Below, piece after piece: positions 1 through 9,111 of a stretch of 21,210 nucleotides of DNA (the stretch's first letter is position 1; every line of letters starts with the position of its first letter). The translations under genes and the position numbers were made by a program. This stretch comes from Tieghemiomyces parasiticus. Lineage: Eukaryota; Kickxellomycota; Dimargaritomycetes; Dimargaritales; Dimargaritaceae. The notes below the pieces were generated by a model. It did no database searches. It was not told where the DNA came from and saw only the letters and a program-made list of their open reading frames with translations. The stretch lies in NCBI GenBank assembly GCA_027575765.1, contig JANBPT010000841.1, forward strand, positions 1-21,210, given 5' to 3'.

Positions 1-86
1 GCAACCAGTGCGATGGAGACAATGCTGCACACGGCGGACAGGCCGTCCAGCACGAGTATGCCTGTGTAGAAGGCATATTGATCCAT
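1..86 (-). CDS. N-terminal fragment of an unidentified, probably membrane protein
   Basis: Reading the minus strand from the ATG at 86-84 gives 28 complete codons that run off the left edge, beginning MDQYAFYTGI and continuing as a largely hydrophobic stretch with no basic residues. The start lies in a strong eukaryotic context (TCACC before ATG, G after it). A single hydrophobic segment this close to the N-terminus suggests a multi-pass membrane protein, for example a 7TM/GPCR-like receptor, or a signal anchor. I do not recognise the family and the fragment is too short to decide. It is transcribed leftwards, so the sequence to its right (87 onwards) is its promoter side. The gene could also be spliced just outside the window. 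Confidence 0.5.
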   Translation of the reverse strand, partial: MDQYAFYTGILVLDGLSAVCSIVSIALV

Positions 87-3000
87 GGTGACCTAAATAG
101 CACGATAGGCCCCGCGAAGGGCGATAAATGTATGATTTGAAGTAGCGTAGATCAAATGGCACCGAAATAATAAATGCGTGACTGCCACGGTTGAAAGGCG
201 AGGTTAAAAATGGAAGCGAAGAGGGTGCGGGAAGGTTAATGTAGTGGGGCGGGCTGTGGGTGTAGTGTGTCATTGACCGAGGCGAGTGACCATGTTCTTA
301 TATGAAAGAATTTCAATGACCTCGTTATATACACTGAAACGGGGTGTCTTTTGGATAGTTAAACGAAGGGCGGTTAGAGGACTGGGATTGGATGACAGCC
401 AAAGAAGGATGAACTTAAATCAGTTCACTAGTTCAGATATGGAAATTGGCCGGCGACATGGGCCCTAGAGGCAGTCTACTGGCTCAAGATCTCTCCACCG
501 AGTCCCTGATCAGGCAGTGGCCTCAAACCCTTACACAGGGGAGTAGTGGAGATCATTTTCCAACCCCTCAGTTATCTTTTTAGGCAGGGTCTGGTCTGTA
601 TTTGGATAGACTACCGCTACGATGGTCTCGGAAAAACCGAAGTCATCACCATGGGATCGCCAACTTCACACTCATCACTCCTCCGACCCTCATGACTAAC
701 AGTGGGATGAGACTGGGGACGATTTGTCGATCGGTTCGCTTTCTTCTTCAGTCGTAGACTTTAATCCGCTTGGGCTCTCTGTGGCACAGCCGATAGCCCA
801 AAAAAACAACAGGTTGTAATAGCCACATCCACGGCTCAGAGTGCTGGCTCTGTCGGAATCTAGCCCTATTGACATGGCCTGTTGCCAGTCGAGCTTCTCT
901 GGTGAGCTGCGATGTAGTTTCATAGGGCTGACACGTGTAAAACAATTGATCCAGTTGGCCAGCCAACGGTGTGGGGGAATACCCTGCGCCTGCACTCATT
1001 TCTCATAGTATATTATTTTTGGCCAGGAAGCGTCTTGCAATGTGACCTGCTACTCTATACAAGTGCTATCTGAAGAGCCTCACTGTTGTCTTTGAATATC
1101 CACTCCCTACAGGCGCTAGTAAGATTAACCAGTGGGCATTTAATTTACCACTAGGCTCGATCGTATTATATGTACATGGTATTCAATTAAATAGACACAC
1201 TTCATCGCTTTGATAATCAACACCAGATACCGTCTGCTGTAATTGATGTTGTAAGCAGTATGCGATGAGATCCACCGGCAGGTAGGGCCATTTACCCTTA
1301 CTTTTGACAACAAGGTGTAGCATGGCCGGATGGTATGTAGTAGGGTAAAGCATGTAAAGAAAACCTTGCTGTAATCGCTCAGCAGGCGTCAAAAGTCCGC
1401 TACTGACGGTCAGGACCAAAGCGATTAAAATTGCTTGACATATGGTCTGCTGCTTGCCCGGGAATTGGGATCGAAGGAATAATTTTCGTAGCTTTGGGAT
1501 GAGCTCTGGGCGGAGAGGTAGGAAGATGGCCCAGCTGCCTTGATTGACTACTATTTGCTCTACCAGTAAGTCAGTCTAAACTACGACCCATATCGTATGG
1601 AGGACTCAGTATGGGGACAAAGGTTTAGAATGGGGTACCGGAACGTACGATACCAGGTTTCTAAAGACGTGCATTACACGCATCGCCTGGTACGGCCGTC
1701 AACCCACTGCTATCGGATGGACAATTGTCATCCTCGCTCGCTCTGTAAGTCACGGTATTCAAGCGCCCCTGTCGGGGGTTCATTAAGTCAGCCGGCGCAA
1801 AGCCCTGTATGTACTATTTGCAAGATTACAACGCTTAAACGAGGCAATTCAAGTTAGCAAAACTTTGTCGAAACGTAGCTAGGCTATTAGGCGAAGTTCG
1901 GAATAATATTGGTTTTTTTTTTTCATCCCATGTTACCTTTGCTGCAATTCGGGACGATATTCACACGGCAGGGTCAGGAGGGCTTAGAGGCCAGGGGTCA
2001 CTCACCCTGGATATCCAGGAACACGTGAAACCGCTGTCCTCACTAGGTGAAGGCCAGCAGGCTCTGCTTTGTATGGTCGTTATTTCTTGTGTAGGCTGTC
2101 GCCTTCGTTTCCGAGTTTCCCCCAGTCCTTTGAGTAGTCGATTCACAGCCCGAAATGTCCTTCAGTATCCATATTAGGTACGGTATTGCGTCCCGATAAA
2201 TAATAAATATTCAGGCTGAATGAACTTTCACCCTATCGCTCTGTTCGCGAAGGTTATTTTCACCAGCCTCAGAGAGGTTTCAATGCTCAACTACCTAATC
2301 CAGCTTCCCTTCGTCTTTCTGTCCGCCCATTATACGTCGGAATTTGATCATAGCGTAACAGTGACACTGCCGTTCCCTAGAAAGCGAAGATGCGTTAATT
2401 TCTCATACATCTATTTGGTCAGTAAATACGCGGCGGGGCCGTTGTCTTCTTAGGTTGCGGTAGTAGGATCAATTAGGGTTGGTTAATAGTATTATTTCGT
2501 ACGGGGGCATTTCATTGCGACAGATGGTACTCAGCCGTCAAGATGCAGTGACTGCCAAGCTAGTTACCAATTTAATAGCGAAACCCCACTCTATCGTTCG
2601 TAAATCATCATACCGAGGCTAGCCGCCTCACCATCATAATTGACCACATAGGCGTAACGTTGAATCCAAAGGGAGGATTGAAATCGGGATGACACCATGT
2701 CTATCGTATGTTCGGTATACCCAAATAGTCAATTCGATTCCTGCCAGGGGTTAGTGGGCCACTCAAACAGAGTCGGCAACAACGCCTGACCAAAATACCT
2801 GGAAAATCTATAAGAGAATCGTTTTCGAATGGGTGGGAGCCTGCGGATATCACTGTTGGTTACCGATCACCAGGCCCCTATCCAGCTGTGGGTACATGGG
2901 CAGGTGGTGGCTCAGGGGTGCGTTCGTTGCTTGATAGAAAAACGGAACAGGTTGCCTGCCTTAGATTCACTATAAATAAAAATTCACTTCACTTGATAGA

Positions 3001-3350
3001 AAAATGGAAGCGGAGTCATGGCCGCACACTACGGATCAGTACCTACCTATTTATCGGTACCAGATCAGCAGAAAACAGAGGCGGTTAGTTTGAGAAGCGA
3101 TCTGCGTCTATGGGGCTCACAGCCAACCCTGTCCAACCCACATTTGGTAATGTTTGGCAGCTAATTGATGGCGAATGTCTCAACTGATAGGGCACTGCAC
3201 CTACAGGGCTAGACGGGGTTGAATCTCGACAACTTCGTGGCGTTCAGAGCGACCATACTCTACCAGAAACTTTCGGCCGATCATCGTGTCGGGTTTGATT
3301 ACCAGTTAACAGCCTAATTTTAGGTTGTTAATTTCTGACAATCGGGAGGC
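87..3350. other. Long region with no recognisable gene
   Basis: About 3.3 kb in which all frames are broken by frequent stops and no ATG-initiated frame exceeds about 80 codons. Composition is more AT-rich than the genes, with no codon bias, no transposase or reverse-transcriptase motif, no tRNA and no long terminal repeat that I can see. Its left end must hold the promoter of the minus-strand gene at 1-86. It contains an 11-nt T run (1913-1923) and an imperfect 18-bp direct repeat (2930-2947 and 2992-3009). It could be true intergenic spacer, a decayed mobile element or an unrecognised non-coding RNA locus; nothing in the sequence decides between these. Confidence 0.6.
2930..3009. repeat. 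Imperfect 18-bp direct repeat, 62-bp period
   Basis: CTTGATAGAAAAACGGAA at 2930-2947 recurs as CTTGATAGAAAAATGGAA at 2992-3009, with 17 of 18 identical and a 62-bp period. The sequence between the copies is not itself repeated. I do not know a family for it; a factor-binding pair or the remnant of a small duplication are both possible. Confidence 0.6.
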
Positions 3351-4440
3351 TGGTTGAAAATGTGACCAGGTGCAGTGGGAGAAGGGGTGGCGTAGCCTCC
3401 TTTCCCAAGGTCCGGAAGTAGTTAAGGTATCCAGCTGGCCCCGGTCTGTCTCTACCGCCATCCGCTCGGCCGTTGCGCCCCTGGCTGGAGCAATGCGGCG
3501 CCCTGACCACTGTAGTCGCAGGCGGCTGTTCAAGCCTGCCTACCAGGTCAAGTGAGTCAGGGTGTATGGTGCGATAAGTGGCGGATACTCTTGACGAGAA
3601 GTGCGATATCAGGGTACTTCGATTCTATTGCGACAAGGTATCCCTGGGGTGTGGTCTCAGCGCATCTTCCCCTACTTTTCCTCTATTATTTGCACTGCGG
3701 AAGCGGTACCTCCTCTCACTGCAAACTCAGCAGGATTGATCTCGTCCGACAACAGCTCCCTCTAGAGCCCCTACGAAACATCATCCGCCGTCAGACACGG
3801 GCATGGTTACCCCTCGTGTTTGTGGTCAGGTTTCCTCCCTTCGCCATCATGTTCCTGCTACAAAGGGCGATGACCATGGTTGGAAATCCACTCAAAACCA
3901 CCGCCTCAATGGTTGTGTCACCTCCCCCTAGTGAAAGTGCCACTGCCGATTTTATGACCGCAACGGCCCCCCCTCCTGCCATCGGGTTATCCACGATGAA
4001 GGTGCTAGCATCATCTTCGTTGACGAACACACCCGCCTCCCCAACCGGTGCGGTGGACACGGTGGTACAGCCCAACCACTACGTGGTCGATGACTAGCGA
4101 TGGAGGATGCGACGTGTCACCCCGGGATGTTCCGGCACGCCAGCGTAGCCTATGCCACTTTTTTTTGCGATCGGGGGTAGTCCGACTCCTGGCGGGCGGT
4201 ATAGACGCCACCCCTTACGGGACACTAGTGTGGCTTGCGTGCTTACCGGTCCCCCTACACCAGTCATTCCCGCACGACCCCACCATTGCACTGCCCCAAT
4301 AGCTCTTGCGTCCGGTGCAGCCGGGACCGGACTAGGGCTGGCCACGTAATCCTCTCGTTGTACTCGGTGGCATTCGACCTGGCTGGCGTATGGCTTGCCA
4401 CCTGTCAGGTACCCCCCAGCCTTTTTTAAAGGCGTACACA
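3350..4440. other. GC-richer spacer upstream of the PFK leader
   Basis: GC content rises from about 3390 onward compared with the preceding 3 kb. Several overlapping open frames exist on both strands, but most open from GTG or TTG, which are not usable eukaryotic starts. The only ATG-initiated candidate of note is 3849-4097 (82 aa, A at -3), which resembles no family I know. A CCAAT pentamer sits at 4296-4300. The region probably holds distal promoter elements of PFK; a small unrecognised gene cannot be excluded. Confidence 0.4.
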
Positions 4441-5025
4441 ACCGTCCAGCTGCCAGTCGCCCGCCCTTCTTCCTGCCGAGCCCCACAGCTCTGAAACCTA
4501 AGCACCACTTACTCTGACTTGCTTCTCCCCGCCCCAGCTACTTTTGGCTCCCCTCCGACCCCACCCTCACTCGCCCCCTAATAGCTTAACTGGCCTTGCC
4601 CCAACCAGACCACCTCCTCCACCCCGCAAACCCCACGGCCCCCCTTTGTCGTCATTAGCTTGCCCCCCCCTCACCAGCTTATATGTTCCGTCATTGCGAC
4701 CCTCAGCATCTGCACACCTGAAGGGCAACCTTAGATACTAGTTCACCTAGCGCAACCTTTCTACTTACTATCATATCAGGCCCTTTTCGCCCCGACAAGC
4801 CCCATTTCCCTCCTTCTTAGTCGGCGCATTTTATTCCGCCCCTTAACTACCACTACCCCCTATTATTAACTCCAACCTACCACTACCGCGCTGTCACTCC
4901 GGCCGAACCGTCTGCCTTGGTGCCACCGCTGCCCCACCTACTACTTGCTCCGCCGCATCCGTCGCTGCTGGACCCTACCCGTTAGTTCCACGCCTGGGCC
5001 GTTGGACCTTCCCTCCCTTACTACC
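4440..5025 (+). promoter_or_regulatory. Pyrimidine-rich promoter/5' leader of PFK
   Basis: The plus strand becomes strongly C/T-rich here; in 4561-4620, 42 of 60 bases are pyrimidines. Pyrimidine-rich tracts upstream of the start are well known in highly expressed fungal glycolytic genes. A 13-codon upstream ORF can be read at 4683-4721. From 4722 to the PFK start there is no ATG at all, so PFK would be the first AUG of any transcript starting downstream of that uORF. No clear TATA element or intron donor is visible. The transcription start is not known. Confidence 0.5.
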
Positions 5026-8000
5026 ATGACACAGACCGTCAATGTGTCCGCCTTCTCGCACCTGCAACTGCAGACGGGCCAGGAGGCCATCTTTCAGGAA
5101 ACGATCGAGTTCTATGCTGCCCTCGGCTTCGTGACGGTGAAACACACGCTGGCCCACAGTGCCAGCGTGGCCGTCAAGGAGAGCGTCTGGCTGCACCTAT
5201 ACCCGACATCCGGGTCGTCCGACGACACCCCGCTCACCATTCGCCTGTCACTGGTAGATGGGTGCACCGCCCCGGCCCCGTCGACGCCCGAGGGTAAGGA
5301 AGACGCCGGCCCACCGGCCAACCAGCTGTGTCTGGTGAGCCAAGATATTCGCCAGTTGGAGACCTTTCTGCGCGAGCGGGACCTTGCCTTCCAGCACTGG
5401 GACGTGACCCCGAGCCAATCATTGGCTTCAGGCGACAGCGACCTGTCGTCGGTCATGCGGGACGACCACCATGGCGCCTGGGTCGAGACGACCACCCGCG
5501 ACCCTGTGGGCACCCATCTCGTCTTCACCAACCGTAAGGGCCCCTTCACCGTCCAACTGGCCCTCCCCGAAGTGGCTCCCAGCCGTAGCAGCGGTAGCCA
5601 CTCGTCCCGGTCGGTTTCCGAGACCCCGGCCGCTCCTGCCACCGTCTCCGGCCCCGATAGTAAAACGGCCGAAGATCGCCCGCGCCGGATCGGTGTTCTG
5701 ACCAGCGGTGGTGACGCCCCTGGTATGAACCCGGCGGTGCGCGCGGTGGTCCGTGTGTCTATCGCCCGCGGCTGCGTCCCCTACGCCATCTACGACGGCT
5801 ATCAGGGCCTGGTGGACGGTGGCCGCAAGATCCGCCAGATGGAATGGAAGGACGTGCATAGCTTCTTGCCTTCCGGGGGTACTAACATTGGTACCGCGCG
5901 CTGCATGGCCTTCAAAGAACGTACCGGCCGGCTCCAGGCCGCCCAGAACCTGATCGAACGGGGTATCGACGCCCTGATAGTGATTGGCGGCGATGGTAGT
6001 TTGACGGGAGCTGACGTGTTCCGCGCCGAGTGGCCCGGACTGGTGGACGAACTGGTCCAGCAGAAACGCATTGCCTCCGAGCTCGCCCAACGCTATCGTC
6101 ACCTGACCATCGTGGGCTTGGTTGGGTCCATTGATAATGACATGGCCTCCACAGATATGACCATCGGAGCGGTATCATCACTGCACCGCATCTGCGAGTC
6201 GGTGGACGCTATCAGCTCGACGGCCATCTCCCACTCGCGGGCGTTCGTCATCGAAGTGATGGGCCGCCACTGTGGGTGGCTCGCCCTGATGGCCGGGATC
6301 TGTACGGGGGCCGACTGGCTGTTCATCCCCGAACGTCCCCCGGTCGACGGCGAATGGCAGGACCGGATGTGTGAGACGCTGCGCCAGCACCGTGAGATGG
6401 GCAAGCGCAAGAGCATCATTATCATATCGGAGGGTGCCATCGACAGCGACCTGCGGCCCATCAAGCCCGACGACATCAAGGACCTGCTATGCCAGCGGCT
6501 CAACCTCGACACCCGTGTCACTTTGCTGGGTCACGTCCAGCGTGGTGGTTCACCCTGCGCCTATGACCGATTCCTGGCCACCGTCCAGGGCGTCGAGGCC
6601 GTCGAGGCTGTCCTGCGCGCCAATCCGGACACCCCGTCGCCTATGATTGGTACGCGCGAAAACCGCATCACTTGCGAGCCCCTAATGGCCGCCGTGGAAC
6701 TGACCCATAAGGTGTCCAAGTCGATTGCCAAGAAGGACTTCCAGGCTGCCATGGAATTGCGCAGCCCAGACTTCGCGGATGTGCTCGACGCCTTCCAGGG
6801 CACGTCCACCGTGGAAAACGCGGGCCCTAAGGCCGTGCCGCCCATCCCCGCCGACCGTCGCCTCCGCATGGCCATCATCCACGTGGGCGCCCCGGCCGGC
6901 GGCATGAACCCGGCTACCCGCGCCCTGGTCCGCTACGCCATCAACCGCGGCCACGTCCCGCTGGCCATTAACAACGGATTCCCGGGCCTCGCGCGCGGGG
7001 AGGTGACCGAACTGTCCTGGATGGACGTTGACGGATGGTCGGTCAAGGGCGGGTCCCGCCTGGGTACCAACCGCGACCAGCCCACCGTGGACCTCGGAAT
7101 GGTGGCGTTCCAGCTCCAACAGCACAACATCCAGTCCCTGGTGATTGTGGGTGGGTTTGAGGCCTACACCGCTCTGGTGGCCCTCAACCACCACCGCCCG
7201 CAGTACCCGGCCTTCTGCATCCCCACCGTGCTGATCCCAGCCACCATCTCCAACAACGTCCCCGGCACTGACCACTCGCTGGGCGCTGATACCAGCCTGA
7301 ACGCCCTGGTGGAGGCCTGCGACCGAATCAAGCAGTCGGCCTCGGCGTCTCGCCGCCGCGTGTTTGTAGTGGAGACCCAAGGTGGCAACTGCGGGTACCT
7401 GGCCACCGTCGGGGGCCTGATCACGGGCGCCACCACCTCGTACATCCCGGAGCGTGGGGTGCACCTCGAAGACATCCAGCGCGACGTGCGTCATCTCCGC
7501 TATCGATTCGCCGAGTCAAACAATAGCGGCCTCGGCTGCATTGTCCTGCGGAATGAGAAGTGCTCGACGACCTACACCACACAAGTGCTAAGCGATATCC
7601 TCCACGAGGAGAGCCAGGGTCTGTTTGATTCCAAGACCACCGTCCTGGGCCACCTCCTCCAGGGTGGTACCCCCTCCCCGCTCGACCGTTACCGCGCCAC
7701 CCGACTCGCCGTCAGGTGCGTCCAGTGGGCCGAGAAGCTCGCCTGGGCATCTCTTGACCGCGCTGCTGAGGCCCAGAAGTCCAGCGCTACGAAGCTAGCC
7801 CCGGTCAGGAGTGACATCAACATCACCCAGTCTGCCACCGAACGGTCCGAGTTGGCGAATTCGGCCTCCGTTGGCGAGACTTATCCGGACTTCCCCGGCA
7901 ACGAGAACCTATCCAGTATGATGACCCAGGGGGAGAACCGGCACCAACACCACCAGCATGACTCGTCATCCCTCGCGGCGGGTACCTCGGCACCCGAGAT

Positions 8001-8370
8001 TACCGGGGTCAAACTCCATGTAGGTTCGTCGATCAGCGGAGCCTACGTCCCGCTTACCTTCCACCGGCCGCGCGAACTGCGCCCGCCCGTGTACACCCCC
8101 ACGCCGGACAGCGCGACGGTGATCGGGATCGTATCGACCGCCGTCAGTTTCACCCCGGTTCGCGACCTGCTCAAGGTCACTGACTTCAAGAAACGACGGG
8201 CGACCCGGAACTGGTGGCTCCCCGTCCATGATCTGGTGTCCCTGTTCGCCAAGTACGGGATGTACCCCGGTGAGGAACAACCCTACGAATCTCAGCAGCA
8301 GGCCGTTACCCTCACGGGTGAGCAGGTGAAGGCCATGGTCGGATCGGTGTCGGGCCAGGATGAGAAGTAG
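5026..8370 (+). CDS. PFK1: ATP-dependent 6-phosphofructokinase (fungal two-half type)
   Basis: Catalyses fructose-6-phosphate + ATP to fructose-1,6-bisphosphate + ADP, the committed step of glycolysis, in the cytosol. The protein is 1114 aa from the first ATG; the frame stays open upstream to 4945 but only through a non-ATG codon. Residues 1-190 resemble the glyoxalase-like N-terminal domain of yeast Pfk1/Pfk2 (start ...FYAALGFVTVKH). The catalytic half, about 220-600, carries GGDAPGMN (228-235), GGDGS (321-325), SIDND (368-372, Asp370 being the expected catalytic base) and MGRHCGW (from 412). The regulatory half, about 612-905, keeps VGAPAGGMNPATRA and PATISNNVPGTDHSLGAD but has lost the catalytic SIDND motif, as expected of the fructose-2,6-bisphosphate-binding half. 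A low-complexity, His-rich linker (about 905-1025) precedes a C-terminal module (about 1029-1090, ...AVSFTPV...) comparable to the yeast C-terminus. No introns are needed. Yeast subunits are 987 and 959 aa, so this one is long, mainly through the linker. Confidence 0.97.
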   Translation: MTQTVNVSAFSHLQLQTGQEAIFQETIEFYAALGFVTVKHTLAHSASVAVKESVWLHLYPTSGSSDDTPLTIRLSLVDGCTAPAPSTPEGKEDAGPPANQLCLVSQDIRQLETFLRERDLAFQHWDVTPSQSLASGDSDLSSVMRDDHHGAWVETTTRDPVGTHLVFTNRKGPFTVQLALPEVAPSRSSGSHSSRSVSETPAAPATVSGPDSKTAEDRPRRIGVLTSGGDAPGMNPAVRAVVRVSIARGCVPYAIYDGYQGLVDGGRKIRQMEWKDVHSFLPSGGTNIGTARCMAFKERTGRLQAAQNLIERGIDALIVIGGDGSLTGADVFRAEWPGLVDELVQQKRIASELAQRYRHLTIVGLVGSIDNDMASTDMTIGAVSSLHRICESVDAISSTAISHSRAFVIEVMGRHCGWLALMAGICTGADWLFIPERPPVDGEWQDRMCETLRQHREMGKRKSIIIISEGAIDSDLRPIKPDDIKDLLCQRLNLDTRVTLLGHVQRGGSPCAYDRFLATVQGVEAVEAVLRANPDTPSPMIGTRENRITCEPLMAAVELTHKVSKSIAKKDFQAAMELRSPDFADVLDAFQGTSTVENAGPKAVPPIPADRRLRMAIIHVGAPAGGMNPATRALVRYAINRGHVPLAINNGFPGLARGEVTELSWMDVDGWSVKGGSRLGTNRDQPTVDLGMVAFQLQQHNIQSLVIVGGFEAYTALVALNHHRPQYPAFCIPTVLIPATISNNVPGTDHSLGADTSLNALVEACDRIKQSASASRRRVFVVETQGGNCGYLATVGGLITGATTSYIPERGVHLEDIQRDVRHLRYRFAESNNSGLGCIVLRNEKCSTTYTTQVLSDILHEESQGLFDSKTTVLGHLLQGGTPSPLDRYRATRLAVRCVQWAEKLAWASLDRAAEAQKSSATKLAPVRSDINITQSATERSELANSASVGETYPDFPGNENLSSMMTQGENRHQHHQHDSSSLAAGTSAPEITGVKLHVGSSISGAYVPLTFHRPRELRPPVYTPTPDSATVIGIVSTAVSFTPVRDLLKVTDFKKRRATRNWWLPVHDLVSLFAKYGMYPGEEQPYESQQQAVTLTGEQVKAMVGSVSGQDEK

Positions 8371-9111
8371 GAGCAAATGGAGGACAGCAAAGCGGTGTCC
8401 CTGTCCAAGCAGTAGATCATCATTAGCGGCTATTAGTTTCCGCGCATAGTATATGTGTGTGTGTTTTAAAGTATAGCCCTTTAGCCGTAGGTTGCTTGGA
8501 CGCGCGGTTCCACCTTGTTGGCCCAGTCAGTTTGGTCGCATTCGCCCACCTTCCTCTCCCACCTTTCAACGCCCGGAAGGCGTAGATATTGGCCGACCCC
8601 TAATGGAAAAAAGAAAAACCTTATGGGGAATTTCAGGGTATTGTGTTTACTGCTACGTTCTTTAGTTTCGCACCGGCCGTGCACTTTTTGCTTTTTTCCG
8701 GTATAGCTTTGTAGTTGCAGCTACGCCACCTGTGGGGTGCATTACCCCCCCCCCGCCGCCGCCAATAAAATGACTATTCAGTAGCTTAAATGATTTCTCG
8801 TTGCTGTGTTTGTACCTTTCTGCCGGGGGTGCGAGCCTAACTACTAAAGTTGTCATCATTGGACTGGGAAGAAAGCCATAGTTTAACTCCGGGAGTTGTG
8901 TAGTTAGTTTAGACATCAGACCTGGAGAGGGGGAAAAAAACGAAGCCGCGTCGCTCGACACAAATTTAGACTTGTTTCCGCGACGACTTTGCGCACATCT
9001 ACGCACAGGTCGCTGTGCCTGTACGCCCAAACCAGTTGGACTAGTCGCGCTCTTTTAAGGTCGCTTTGCGTGCGGTCTTACGCTTCCGTGTCCCTTTCTC
9101 TCCTTCTCCCC
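8371..9111 (+). other. Intergenic spacer between PFK and TRM1
   Basis: Holds the PFK 3' end and the TRM1 promoter, both genes reading rightwards. Immediately after the PFK stop the same frame continues for 14 codons to a second TAG (8413-8415). A TG-dinucleotide run follows (about 8453-8463). At 8744-8769 a C run and CCG repeats run into AATAAA (8764-8769), a possible polyadenylation signal though far (about 394 nt) from the stop. From about 8990 to 9111 there is no ATG, so the TRM1 ATG at 9112 is the first AUG of any short leader. No gene recognised. Confidence 0.5.

Noticed and set aside
3370..3555. GC-rich segment ending in a GTGAGT donor-like site, possibly an exon
   Set aside because: No ATG start, no recognisable protein motif and no convincing partner exon downstream.
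5428..7494. Long minus-strand frames antisense to PFK (224 and 270 codons)
   Set aside because: They are shadows created by G/C-ending codons of PFK and carry no recognisable domain; the same applies to frames overlapping TRM1, the SET gene and RPL11.
8662..9030. 122-codon minus-strand frame between PFK and TRM1
   Set aside because: It starts from a non-ATG codon, includes a Gly run from the C/CCG repeat, and has no known motif.
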